64,000 bases of DNA, taken from contig NZ_ALOU01000043.1 in the NCBI RefSeq assembly GCF_000292345.1, positions 1 through 64,000 of the forward strand. Direction: 5' to 3'. The DNA is from Cupriavidus sp. BIS7 (lineage in GTDB: Bacteria > Pseudomonadota > Gammaproteobacteria > Burkholderiales > Burkholderiaceae). The position numbers were made by a program, and so were the translations under genes. The notes beneath the pieces are model-generated. The model worked only from the letters and a program-made list of their open reading frames with translations. It made no database searches and was not told the DNA's origin. The stretch's first letter is position 1; every line of letters begins with the position of its first letter. Positions 32,725 to 41,272 of the stretch are shown here, piece after piece.

Positions 32725-33110
32725 GCGAAGGTCCTCAGGTATTTTTGGACTACGGCTTCAGCCACGGCCTGCTTCATGTCTTCCACGGTCATGGGCGGAA
32801 TATCGTTGTCGGCAAGACATCCGTACATGTCCTTGATGGAACACGTCTTGCCAGGTATGCGCGGGGGCAAGTTGAGGACGCCCGGCTTGCGGCTGTTGAA
32901 TGCCTCCTCTGCCTCGACGGCCCGCTTGATTTCTTCCTTTGTCGGCGGCGGGACGCGACCTGCAAGGCATCCGTGCATGTCCTTGATGGAGCGCCGTTTG
33001 CCAGGCACGTGCGGAGGCAAGTGGAGACGGCTGGATTGGTGCTCTGCAGCCTTCGCTGTAGTCTTGGCGACTACCTGATTGGTATTCGTCGCCATGCTCG
33101 TCATGGTCAT
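32721..33110 (-). CDS. Antitoxin-like protein with duplicated domain
   Basis: A 129-residue protein immediately before the PIN toxin. Residues about 27-70 and 72-116 are two copies of one 44-residue unit sharing LPP..PGK..SIKDM.GCL followed by PP.T.E...AV. The SIKDM...L pattern resembles the toxin-wrapping C-terminus of Phd/VapB-type antitoxins. No AbrB, ribbon-helix-helix or other DNA-binding domain is visible in the short N-terminus. The ATG at 33110 follows GGAAGGGG. Its role as antitoxin is inferred from gene order and overlap. Confidence 0.75.
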   Translation of the reverse strand: MTMTSMATNTNQVVAKTTAKAAEHQSSRLHLPPHVPGKRRSIKDMHGCLAGRVPPPTKEEIKRAVEAEEAFNSRKPGVLNLPPRIPGKTCSIKDMYGCLADNDIPPMTVEDMKQAVAEAVVQKYLRTFA

Positions 33111-33134
33111 GATTGCCCCTTCCTGAGTTTGTGT

Positions 33135-33167
33135 GCCTCAAGTCTGGGCCGAGTCAACGCTTGAGGC
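33135..33167. promoter_or_regulatory. Inverted repeat upstream of toxin-antitoxin pair
   Basis: GCCTCAAG and CTTGAGGC, an 8-bp perfect inverted repeat with a 17-base spacer, 25 bases before the antitoxin-like gene and next to the right direct repeat. It could be an operator for the module or the end structure of a mobile cassette. Confidence 0.5.
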
Positions 33168-33168
33168 T

Positions 33169-33187
33169 ATGGGACGGTTCTCAAAAT
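33169..33187. repeat. 19-bp direct repeat, right copy
   Basis: Second exact copy of ATGGGACGGTTCTCAAAAT, 893 bases from the first. The pair encloses the toxin-antitoxin genes and the inverted repeat. Confidence 0.85.
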
Positions 33188-33214
33188 GCGCGGCGCAAAT
33201 CGCGTTCGCAGGCG

Positions 33215-34681
33215 TCAGCCTTCATCAGTGCCCAAAGGAGGTGCCACCTCCTCCAATGCTCGCCGTTCAGCATCCACGCCATACCGCAGGGCCAGCGCGC
33301 CCGCCACGATTACCAGCGCTGCGCCGATGCCATAGCCCACCGCCACCGCGCCACGGCTGCCCGTTTCAATCAGCGTGCCAAACAATGCCGGTGCGATGAA
33401 CCCGCCGATGCCGGTTCCCACCGCATAGAACACCGATATCGCCAGCGCCCGCATTTCGAGCGGGAAGACTTCACTGGCTGTCAGGTACGCCGAACTGGCT
33501 GCGGCGGAGGCCAGGAAGAACACCGCCGACCAGCACAGTGCCTGGGATCTGGCGTCGAGCCAGCCCGCCATGAAGGCCCATCCGGTGGCCGCCAGCCCGA
33601 TGCCGGAGAGCACGTAGGTCAGTGCAATCATCTTGCGGCGGCCGATCTGGTCGAACAGCGGGCCAAGCACCAGTGGCCCCAATGCGTTGCCGATGGCGAA
33701 CGGGAAGATATACAGAGCGACGCGTTCCTCGGGCACCCCAAGGAAGCGGGTCAGCACCAGGGCATAGGTAAAGAAGATCGCGTTATAGAAGAACGCCTGC
33801 GCCACCATCAGGGCAAGGGTGACGGCGCTGCGCATCCGGTATCGTTGCACGAGCAATCGGACGATTTCATGCAGGGGCGGCACGGGTTTGCCGCCATAGG
33901 CAACGATCGCTGTTGCGTCGACCGGGGGCAGGGCACCGTGCAGGCGGCTGACTTCGGCCTCGATGCCGGCAGTGACCCGATGGGCTTCGTCATGCCTGCC
34001 GTGGGTGGCCAGCCAGCGCGGGCTTTCCGGCACATGGCGCCGGACCAGGATGATCGCTACCGCCAGCACCGCCCCCAGCGCAAAGCACGCGCGCCAGCCC
34101 CACACCGCGCCAAGCACGCGCGGATCGAGCAGCAACAGGCTCAGGCCGGCGCCCAAAGCCGCGCCAAGCCAGAAGCTGCCGTTGATCGCCAGGTTGACAC
34201 GTCCGCGCACGCGCGCCGGAATCAGTTCGTCGATCGCCGAGTTGATGGCCGCATACTCGCCGCCGATGCCCAGCCCGGTCAGGAAGCGGCAGGCCGCAAA
34301 GAAGGCGAAGTCAGGAGAAAACGCCGTGGCCAGCGTGGCCGCCATGTAGACCCCCAGCGTGGCCAGGAACAGCTTCTTGCGACCGAGGCGGTCGGCCAGG
34401 CGACCGAAGGCAAGTGCGCCGAGCACGGCACCGAGAACATACAGCGAGCCGGACCAGCCGACCTGCGTGGCGTTGAGCGCAAGCGTATCGGGCCGCTCGA
34501 GCACAGCGCCAACCGACCCGACCAGCGTGACTTCCAGGCCGTCGAGCACCCAGGCGATGCCCAGCGCGATGGCGACGCGCCAGTGCCAGGCGGACCAGGG
34601 CAGGCGGTCGAGGCGGGCGGGGATGTCTGATTGCCGGCCGGGGATGGGGCGCTCCTTTGCAGCTTCTCGCGTTTCGAACAA
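33215..34681 (-). CDS. MFS transporter, sugar-porter-like
   Basis: A 488-residue twelve-segment MFS protein. GRLADRLGRKKLFL is the conserved loop 2-3 motif, RFLTGLGIGGEYAAINS and PARVRGRVNLAINGSFW resemble metabolite:H+ symporters of the sugar porter group, and RRHVPESPRWL is the PESPR motif. The only upstream start in frame is a TTG at 34681 with no clear ribosome-binding site, so the first residues are uncertain. Substrate unknown. Confidence 0.83.
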   Translation of the reverse strand: MFETREAAKERPIPGRQSDIPARLDRLPWSAWHWRVAIALGIAWVLDGLEVTLVGSVGAVLERPDTLALNATQVGWSGSLYVLGAVLGALAFGRLADRLGRKKLFLATLGVYMAATLATAFSPDFAFFAACRFLTGLGIGGEYAAINSAIDELIPARVRGRVNLAINGSFWLGAALGAGLSLLLLDPRVLGAVWGWRACFALGAVLAVAIILVRRHVPESPRWLATHGRHDEAHRVTAGIEAEVSRLHGALPPVDATAIVAYGGKPVPPLHEIVRLLVQRYRMRSAVTLALMVAQAFFYNAIFFTYALVLTRFLGVPEERVALYIFPFAIGNALGPLVLGPLFDQIGRRKMIALTYVLSGIGLAATGWAFMAGWLDARSQALCWSAVFFLASAAASSAYLTASEVFPLEMRALAISVFYAVGTGIGGFIAPALFGTLIETGSRGAVAVGYGIGAALVIVAGALALRYGVDAERRALEEVAPPLGTDEG

Positions 34682-34715
34682 CTATAGTGCGCCGCGCGCC
34701 GGCCCTCTCCCCCGG

Positions 34716-34742
34716 CCCCTCTCCCGCAATGCGGGAGAGGGG
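34716..34742. repeat. Palindromic CCCCTCTCCCGCA repeat
   Basis: A 13-bp perfect inverted repeat around a single base in the gap between the MFS and phosphoesterase genes. This CCCTCTCCC-type palindrome is a common intergenic repeat in proteobacterial genomes and could act as an RNA hairpin on either strand. Confidence 0.7.
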
Positions 34743-34775
34743 AGAAAACAGCGTGCATGTGAGACGCACATGGAA

Positions 34776-34805
34776 AAAGGGCGGCCCCTTGCGGAGCCGC
34801 CCTTT
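34776..34805 (-). terminator. Terminator after the phosphoesterase gene
   Basis: AAAGGGCGGC pairs with GCCGCCCTTT around a 10-base loop, 20 bases after the stop codon of the phosphoesterase gene, followed on that strand by TTCC. The 10-bp stem supports a rho-independent terminator. Confidence 0.75.
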
Positions 34806-34824
34806 CAACACGAAGGCGAACTGC

Positions 34825-36960
34825 TTACTGCGCCGGGAACGTCAGTGCATTGCTCAGGTCACCCATGGCCGGCTTGCCGTTGGCGATCAGCGAATCGTCA
34901 CGCAGCTTCAGGCCCGGCAGCGTCGGCAGGGCGAAGCGATGCGTGATGAAGCGCAGCACCGAGGCGGTGTCGTACTGCGTGTGGTCCACGAAGCCACGCT
35001 TGGCGAACGGGGAGATCACGATGGCCGGGATACGGGTGCCCGGGCCCCAGCGGTCGCCCTTCGGCACCGGCGCGTGGTCATAGAAGCCGCCGTTTTCGTC
35101 ATACGTCACCACGATCAGCATGTTGTTCCACTGCGGGCTCTTTTGCAGTTGGGCGATCACGCTGGCGATATGGGCATCGCCGTCCGTCACGCTGGCATAG
35201 CCGGGGTGCTGGTTCAGGTTGCCCTGCGGCTTGTAGAACGACACGGCCGGCAGCTTGCCCGCGGCGGCGTCAGCCAGGAAGGCCGAATCGAAATCCCGCA
35301 GGTGGGCTGCGCGGTAGTCGGGATGGTCGATCGGGCTGAGCGCGGCGTAGTAGTTGAACGGCTGGTGGTGCGCCTGGAAGTTGGGCGTGGTGTTGTTGTA
35401 GATCAGCGAGCTGTTGGCGCCCACGGCGTTCCACGCGCCCGAGTACCAGGCCCAGCTGATGCCACGGCGGTCCAGCAGCGTGCCGATGGTGTCCTGGGTC
35501 TGGGCCGGCAGCGTAGTGGCCTTGGACGGATCAGCCAGCAGCTTCGTCGTATCGGTCGACGCCGGAGCGTTGCCGCTGGGCTGGTACGGCGGCTGCATCG
35601 TGTTGACGGCGTAGTAGATGCCCGAGCTGTCCTTGGCGGTCAGCGTGCTGTCGTTCACGTACTGGGCCGTACCGGTCAGGATGCTCGCCGGGCTCGTCGG
35701 CTTGAGCGACAGGCTCTTGAAGTTGCCGCTGGCATCCGTATCGATGACCGAGATCGAGCCCGAAGCCACGGAAGTCGTGGCGTTCGGATAGATCGGCGCG
35801 CAGGCGCAGACCAGGTACTGGTGGTTCAGGAACGAACCGCCAAAGGCACCCATGAAGAAGTTGTCGGCCAGCGTGTATTGCTGGGCAAGCTTCCACATGG
35901 CCATGCTGCTGCCATCGTAATAGCCCATGACCAGGCCGCCGGCGTCGGAGAAGGCCGTGAACTTGTCGTTCTTGCCGCCGTTGATCTGCATCTGGTTGTT
36001 ATAGAAGCGGTGTACCAGGTCGCGCGTGATCACGTTCTGGCCCACCACCACGCCCGTGCCATTCACGCCTGCCGGATCGTCGATGCGGTATGGCTTGTTG
36101 GCCCAGCCCACGGTGCTGGCCTGGGCAAGCGTGACGGTCTGGCCGTTGGCCGTGAATCCACCCCAGGTAGGCGGCAGCGTGGACAGCGTCGTGCCGTCGA
36201 AGTCCTTCTGCGGTTCTGCCGTGCCTACGGCGGTCGGGTTCACGCCGGGGATGCCGTTGGCGCCCGGGAACAGGCCGTAGAGGTTGTCGAAGCCGCGGTT
36301 TTCCGCGTAGATCACCACGACGTTCTTGATGTTCTGCAGGGCAATGCGTTTGGTCACGCCATCGCGGATCGCGGCACCGATGTCGCCGCCAGACGCCACG
36401 GCCGTGGCGATCAGGTCGATGGCCTGGTCGATCTCGGCCTGCAGCACAGCCTTGACGTTGCTGTCGGTTTCCTTGTTGTGGTCTTCCAGCAGCTTGTCGA
36501 TGGTGACGCCCAGGCGTGCGGCCAGTTGGTTGCGGGCATCGTCAAGCTTGCCGCCGTTGGTGTCCATCAGTGCGGCCAGCTCGGTCGAGATCGCGCTCAC
36601 CACGCCATTGGCGCTGGCCGGTGCGCGGAACACGATCTTGCGTGTCACGGGGTTGTGGGCGCCCGTGTCGTCGTTTCGGAAGGCATCGGTGTCGATCTCC
36701 GCCACCACGGGGCCCTGGCCGGTGAGCGTGAAAGCGCCCCTGGCATCGGTGTAGACCGAGGTTTCGTTACTGTCGCACTGGGCGTTGCCGTTGGCGTCGA
36801 TGCAGACCTTCGCATGCTCGAAGTAGCTGCCCGTGACCACGCCGGACGTGGTAGCGGTATTGCCGGTGCTGGCGGAGCTGTTGGAATCGCTGCCGCCGCA
36901 GGCGGTGAGCGATGCGGCGGCGATTGCGGCCAATGGCCACAGACGATGGAGACGGCTCAT
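34825..36960 (-). CDS. Secreted phosphoesterase/acid phosphatase lipoprotein
   Basis: A 711-residue phosphoesterase-family protein (acid phosphatase AcpA/phospholipase C superfamily). The signal peptide ends SLTAC (lipidated cysteine near residue 20). An extra N-terminal region of about 200 residues precedes the catalytic domain, which has VVVIYAENRGFDNLYG, DNFFMGAFGGSFLNHQ and VTYDENGGFYDH with a following GPGTRIPAIVISPF. The ATG at 36960 has AAAGAGGAAA upstream; 68 earlier open codons are not supported. It probably releases phosphate from esters outside the inner membrane. It diverges from a di-haem peroxidase, with a possible Pho box between. Confidence 0.88.
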   Translation of the reverse strand: MSRLHRLWPLAAIAAASLTACGGSDSNSSASTGNTATTSGVVTGSYFEHAKVCIDANGNAQCDSNETSVYTDARGAFTLTGQGPVVAEIDTDAFRNDDTGAHNPVTRKIVFRAPASANGVVSAISTELAALMDTNGGKLDDARNQLAARLGVTIDKLLEDHNKETDSNVKAVLQAEIDQAIDLIATAVASGGDIGAAIRDGVTKRIALQNIKNVVVIYAENRGFDNLYGLFPGANGIPGVNPTAVGTAEPQKDFDGTTLSTLPPTWGGFTANGQTVTLAQASTVGWANKPYRIDDPAGVNGTGVVVGQNVITRDLVHRFYNNQMQINGGKNDKFTAFSDAGGLVMGYYDGSSMAMWKLAQQYTLADNFFMGAFGGSFLNHQYLVCACAPIYPNATTSVASGSISVIDTDASGNFKSLSLKPTSPASILTGTAQYVNDSTLTAKDSSGIYYAVNTMQPPYQPSGNAPASTDTTKLLADPSKATTLPAQTQDTIGTLLDRRGISWAWYSGAWNAVGANSSLIYNNTTPNFQAHHQPFNYYAALSPIDHPDYRAAHLRDFDSAFLADAAAGKLPAVSFYKPQGNLNQHPGYASVTDGDAHIASVIAQLQKSPQWNNMLIVVTYDENGGFYDHAPVPKGDRWGPGTRIPAIVISPFAKRGFVDHTQYDTASVLRFITHRFALPTLPGLKLRDDSLIANGKPAMGDLSNALTFPAQ

Positions 36961-37100
36961 GGATTTCCTCTTTGTTATGTGTGGGATTTCAAGGCTTGGG
37001 AAAAGCTGAGGTACTACGGGGTGCGCGTGGAGTGTGCAGCGGGCGTGTGTCAGGTTGATGATGTCGCCGGAGACCGATGGCGCCGTGCCGGCAGCGCACA

Positions 37101-37118
37101 ATGTCACTTTGATGACCG
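37101..37118 (-). promoter_or_regulatory. Possible Pho box
   Basis: On the minus strand CGGTCAT-CAAA-GTGACAT resembles two CTGTCAT half-sites with the correct four-base spacing (11 of 14 match). It lies 140 bases before the phosphoesterase gene and 74 before the divergent peroxidase, so PhoB control of one or both is plausible. Confidence 0.4.
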
Positions 37119-37191
37119 ACATGGACGTGTCACAGAAGTGGCTTAACCTTGCGGTGCCATTCAATCTTCATCCCGTCGTCATCGCTCCGTC

Positions 37192-38538
37192 ATGACCCTG
37201 CCGCCGCTGCTCTGGAATGCCGCGTTTCCTTCGCCAATCATGTGGATTCGCGTGGCGGGTAGTCTGTTGGCCGCGCTACTGATCAGTCTGACGACCGGTT
37301 GCAGCAAGCAGGAGGTCGCAGCCGGCGTGCCGCCTGCGGCGCCGCAGACAGTGGCCGCAAGCGCACCGAAAGCAGCGGGGCCGAAGCCGTTCTACGCGAT
37401 GATGGCGGAGCGCCGCCCGAACATTCCCGCGCTGTCGGCACTCGGCAAGACGCTGTTCTTCGACCCGGCGCTGTCCGCTTCCGGCAAGCAGTCATGTTCT
37501 AGCTGCCACAGCCCCGATCACGCCTATGGGCCGCCGAATGACCTGTCGGTGCAACTCGGCGGGGCCGACATGACGCGCACGGGCGTACGCGCCGCGCCGT
37601 CTCTGCGCTACGTGCAGAACGTGCCGGCCTACACCGATCACTTTCACGAGAACGACGGCAACGACGCCGAGGACCAGGGGCCCACGGGCGGTCACAACTG
37701 GGATGGCCGCGCCAACTCCGCGCATGACCAGGCGCGCATCCCGCTGCTGTCCGCACACGAGATGGCCAACGGCGAGCCGCGCGTGGTGGTCGAGAAGATC
37801 CGCAACGGTCCGCATGCGGAGACATTCCGCAAGGTGCTTGGACAGGATGTGCTCGACGATGACGAGACCGCCTTCAATGCCGTCCTGATGGCGCTGGAAG
37901 TCTTTCAGGAAACGCCTTCGGAGTTCTATCCGTACACCAGCAAGTACGATGCCGTTCTGCGCGGCCAGGCGAAACTGAGCCCGCAGGAAGAGCGTGGGCT
38001 GCGCGTCTTCAACGATCCAAACAAGGGAAACTGTGCGGCATGCCATTCGGGCAGCGTCCGTGAGGGAGCCTTCCCGGCGTTTTCCGATTTCGGTTTTATC
38101 GCGCTGGGCGTGCCACGCAATCGCAAGCTGGTCGGGAATGCCGACCCGGACTTCTACGACATGGGACTCTGCGGCCCCGATCGCACCGACCTCAAGGACC
38201 GCGCCGACTACTGCGGCCTGTTCCGCACGCCGTCACTGCGCAACGTGGCGCTGCGGCGGGCGTTCTTCCACAACGGCATCTTCCACTCGCTCGACGAGGT
38301 GCTGCATTTCTATGCCGAACGCGACGTGAAGCCGCTGAAGTGGTATCCGCGCGGCAAGGACGGCAAGGTACAGAAGTTTGACGACCTCCCCGCGCAGTAT
38401 CGCGGCAATATCAACATGGAAGCCCCGTTCGGCGGCAAACCTGGCGGCAAGCCCTTGATGACCGAAGGGGAAATGCGCGACGTGATCGCGTTCCTGAATA
38501 CGCTGACAGACGGATATCGCGTGCCGGAAGCGCAATGA
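37192..38538 (+). CDS. Di-haem cytochrome c peroxidase family protein
   Basis: A 448-residue MauG/CcpA-family protein with two haem c sites, CSSCH (about residue 101) and CAACH (about residue 281). The N-terminus is a signal sequence with a cysteine in TTGCSKQ, a possible lipobox though the -3 residue is threonine. An internal start at 37240 would give a more compact signal peptide. Family members reduce peroxide or oxidise partner proteins in the periplasm. It diverges from the phosphoesterase gene; pairing of such genes suggests joint regulation. Confidence 0.88.
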   Translation: MTLPPLLWNAAFPSPIMWIRVAGSLLAALLISLTTGCSKQEVAAGVPPAAPQTVAASAPKAAGPKPFYAMMAERRPNIPALSALGKTLFFDPALSASGKQSCSSCHSPDHAYGPPNDLSVQLGGADMTRTGVRAAPSLRYVQNVPAYTDHFHENDGNDAEDQGPTGGHNWDGRANSAHDQARIPLLSAHEMANGEPRVVVEKIRNGPHAETFRKVLGQDVLDDDETAFNAVLMALEVFQETPSEFYPYTSKYDAVLRGQAKLSPQEERGLRVFNDPNKGNCAACHSGSVREGAFPAFSDFGFIALGVPRNRKLVGNADPDFYDMGLCGPDRTDLKDRADYCGLFRTPSLRNVALRRAFFHNGIFHSLDEVLHFYAERDVKPLKWYPRGKDGKVQKFDDLPAQYRGNINMEAPFGGKPGGKPLMTEGEMRDVIAFLNTLTDGYRVPEAQ

Positions 38539-38577
38539 TGCCGGCACCGATTCCTGGCTAGCGTTACTGCGGGATAA

Positions 38578-38868
38578 CTATCCCAGACGGCCAACGGCCT
38601 TGAGCATCGAGCGGCCGTGCGCGGTGATCTGCGGTGAACGGCTCGGTCCATGCTCGTCATCCTGAGCAGCGTCCAGGATGACAAGCCGTTTGGAAATCAG
38701 CGCGTCAAGGTCGACGGGATCGATTTCCCGGGTGTGGGTTGCGGCGGTGTCGTCGCGGGTGTGGGGGCCATTGCCGATCAGCATCAGCGTGGCCAGTTCG
38801 TGTGGACTCAGCACAGTCATCTCCTTGGCGAGAGGGGAGTGGTTGCTGGGGACTTGGGGGCGCTTCAC
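38578..38868 (-). CDS. Small hypothetical protein, winged-helix-like
   Basis: A 96-residue protein starting at a GTG nine bases after GGAGG; an in-frame ATG at 38820 sits directly on AAGGAG and is less likely. The pattern LSPHELATLMLI...DLDALISKRLVILD...PQITAHGRSMLKAVGR looks like a small winged-helix fold. I do not recognise a characterised family. It converges on the peroxidase gene, 39 bases apart. Confidence 0.65.
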   Translation of the reverse strand: MKRPQVPSNHSPLAKEMTVLSPHELATLMLIGNGPHTRDDTAATHTREIDPVDLDALISKRLVILDAAQDDEHGPSRSPQITAHGRSMLKAVGRLG

Positions 38869-39364
38869 ATCGCACGTCCTCCGGCGGAATTGTGAACCAT
38901 CTTCGTGAACGTTTCACGCTGCGTTGCATCGTGATCGGCAGTCGACAGTCATGGGATTTGACGGAACCCCTCCGTGCGGGTTCCAGCCGATACACGACGG
39001 ATACATGTCAAAAGATTTCATCGGATCTTAATGCGGCCTTCATGCGGCGTTTTGCGTGAGCCCGCTTGCCGATCCTCATCTGACAACCATGAGCGCCATT
39101 TCCCCATGCCAGCAGCGGCGCGGCGCGCTTCATGTGCATTCGCGTCCGCGCCCTCGTCAGACAACTTAATGCATGCGTAATGGTTGCGCCAGTTGCCCGC
39201 TGGAATGATGTGTTCCGGAAAACGCGTCCATTGCGTGCCCTCGGGTCGACAGCGCGGCGATCACATCCACGTGCTATTCGGTGGGCCGAAAATTGTGCCG
39301 CCGGGTAAAAGACCTTGACTAGTGCAGGGCTATCCGTGGGGGCGATGCTGCAGCCCCAGGGCCT
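38869..39364. other. Intergenic region without visible genes
   Basis: About 500 bases between the small hypothetical gene and the XRE regulator. I see no open frame with a credible start, no RNA gene and no strong hairpin. It must hold the promoter of the leftward small gene. Confidence 0.5.
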
Positions 39365-39976
39365 TCAGCCCGCAGGATGCACGACCACCAGCAATGCCGT
39401 TGCCACGCTTTTCCCCGGGTTGGCGATGGCATGGGCAACGTCCGCGCCGTAGCGAGCGGTTTCGCCGTGCTTGAGCTTCTTCTCGTCCCCGCCGGACCGC
39501 ACGGTCATCGACCCCGACAGCACTGACAGATGTTCCTGGGTGCCCGCCTCGTGCGGTTCCGACGCCAGCACCCCGCCGGGCTGGATCGACAGCTCATACC
39601 ATTCAAAGCGCCCCGCCAGGTCGATCGGACCGAGGATGCGCAGCTCGCAACGGGTATCCGGGCTCTTGAGCGCCGGGATGGCGTGTGGCTGGACCACGGT
39701 GATGGCCGGGGCCTGCGGACTTGCCGAACCCTGCGCCAGGAAATCCGTCAGGCTGACGCCGAGCGCGTTGGCCAGCCGCCACAGCACCGCCACGGTCGGG
39801 TTGGCCAGGTTCCGCTCGATCTGCGAAAGCATAGACTTGGAGACACCGGCGCGGCGTGACAGGTCATCCAGCGAAAGCTGCTGGCTCTGCCGCAACGCCT
39901 GCAGCGCGCTGCCGACTGCCGGCGGTCCTTCGGCCGAAACAGGCGGCTTGGCGGAAGAGGGTTGCGTCATTGTCAT
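39365..39976 (-). CDS. XRE-family regulator with cupin sensor domain
   Basis: A 203-residue repressor-type protein: an N-terminal helix-turn-helix (LSLDDLSRRAGVSKSMLSQIER, split here as DDLSRRAGVSKSMLSQIER) and a C-terminal cupin domain (SIQPGGVLASEPHEAGTQEH, then GETARYGADVAHAI). Relatives include PuuR and SutR. It is divergent from kbl-tdh, with direct GTTCGTTATAT repeats between, so it very probably controls threonine catabolism. Start at 39976 or the ATG two codons on. Confidence 0.88.
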   Translation of the reverse strand: MTMTQPSSAKPPVSAEGPPAVGSALQALRQSQQLSLDDLSRRAGVSKSMLSQIERNLANPTVAVLWRLANALGVSLTDFLAQGSASPQAPAITVVQPHAIPALKSPDTRCELRILGPIDLAGRFEWYELSIQPGGVLASEPHEAGTQEHLSVLSGSMTVRSGGDEKKLKHGETARYGADVAHAIANPGKSVATALLVVVHPAG

Positions 39977-39978
39977 AT

Positions 39979-40028
39979 GTTCGTTATATTGCACGACACG
40001 TTCGTTATATAGAACATGTTCGATTTAT
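39979..40028. promoter_or_regulatory. Repeated operator between XRE regulator and kbl
   Basis: GTTCGTTATAT occurs exactly at 39979-39989 and 40000-40010, 21 bases apart (two helical turns), with a third imperfect copy GTTCGATTTAT at 40018-40028. A palindrome GAACATGTTC (40012-40021) overlaps the third copy. The array fits cooperative binding by the divergent cupin-XRE regulator. Confidence 0.75.
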
Positions 40029-40069
40029 CGATCGAGCGATTCCGAGACACTACCACCGGGAGTCTGGCC

Positions 40070-41272
40070 ATGTCGAGTGCCGAGGCCTTTTATGCATCCA
40101 TCCGCGCGGAACTGGATTCGATCCGCGCCGCCGGCCTGTACAAGCGAGAGCGCATCATCGCCACGCCGCAGGGCGCCAGAATCCGCACGGCGGATGGCCG
40201 TGAGGTCATCAACCTGTGTGCCAACAACTACCTGGGGCTGTCGTCGCATCCCAAGGTCATAGAGGCCGCGCACGAAGCACTGCGCACCCACGGCTACGGC
40301 CTGTCGTCGGTGCGCTTCATCTGCGGCACGCAAGACCTGCACAAGACGCTCGAAGGGCGGCTGTCGCGCTTCCTCGGCACCGAGGACACCATCCTGTATG
40401 GCTCGGCGTTCGATGCCAACGGCGGGCTGTTCGAGACGATCCTAGGCCCGGACGATGCGGTCATCAGCGACGAGTTGAACCATGCGTCAATCATCGACGG
40501 CATCCGCCTGTCCAAGGCGCGCCGCTACCGCTACAAGCACAATGACCTCGACGATCTACGCGCCCAGTTGAAGCAGGCCGATGCCGATGGCGCACGCTTC
40601 AAGCTTGTATTCAGCGATGGCGTGTTCTCGATGGACGGCACCGTGGCCCGGCTTGACGAGATCCGCAGGATCTGCGATGAACATGGCGCGCTCGTCGGCA
40701 TCGACGAATGTCATGCCACCGGCTTCATGGGTGCGCGTGGACGCGGCACCCACGAGGCGCGCGGCGTGTTCGGCAAGATCGACATCATCACCGGCACGCT
40801 GGGCAAGGCGCTCGGCGGGGCGTCCGGCGGCTTCACGTCGGGGCGAAAGGAAGTGATCGACCTGCTGCGCCAGCGGTCGCGGCCCTATCTGTTCTCGAAT
40901 ACCGTTGCGCCGGTCATCGTTGGTGGCAGCATTGCCGTGCTGGACATCCTGGAAGCCAGCACCGAACTGCGCGACAGGCTCGAACAGAACACGAAGTTCT
41001 TCCGGGAAGGCGTGGCAAGGCTGGGATTCGATATCAAGCCCGGCGACCATCCGATCGTGCCGATCATGGTCTACGACGCCGAGCGCGCGCAGAAGCTGGC
41101 CGAGCGGCTGCTCGAACTCGGTGTCTACGTGGTGGGTTTCTTCTTTCCCGTGGTGCCGAAGGGGCAGGCGCGGATTCGCGTGCAGATGAGCGCCGTGCAC
41201 GACGCTCCGACGCTGCAGGCGGCACTCGATGCCTTTGCACAGGCCGGACGTGAACTGGGGCTGATTCAATGA
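40070..41272 (+). CDS. kbl: 2-amino-3-ketobutyrate CoA ligase
   Basis: A 400-residue PLP enzyme that cleaves 2-amino-3-ketobutyrate with CoA to glycine and acetyl-CoA, the second step of threonine breakdown. [32 protein letters not shown] and the lysine-bearing [16 protein letters not shown] segment are characteristic. The ATG at 40070 has GGGAG eight bases upstream and gives the usual Kbl length; an earlier in-frame ATG at 40016 overlaps the operator repeats. It overlaps the dehydrogenase gene by four bases. Confidence 0.96.
   Translation: MSSAEAFYASIRAELDSIRAAGLYKRERIIATPQGARIRTADGREVINLCANNYLGLSSHPKVIEAAHEALRTHGYGLSSVRFICGTQDLHKTLEGRLSRFLGTEDTILYGSAFDANGGLFETILGPDDAVISDELNHASIIDGIRLSKARRYRYKHNDLDDLRAQLKQADADGARFKLVFSDGVFSMDGTVARLDEIRRICDEHGALVGIDECHATGFMGARGRGTHEARGVFGKIDIITGTLGKALGGASGGFTSGRKEVIDLLRQRSRPYLFSNTVAPVIVGGSIAVLDILEASTELRDRLEQNTKFFREGVARLGFDIKPGDHPIVPIMVYDAERAQKLAERLLELGVYVVGFFFPVVPKGQARIRVQMSAVHDAPTLQAALDAFAQAGRELGLIQ

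Noticed and set aside
34657..37146. 829-codon open frame opposite the phosphoesterase gene
   Set aside because: Arises from third-position GC bias; the product is rich in His, Arg and Val without domains, and the opposite strand has a clear lipoprotein enzyme.
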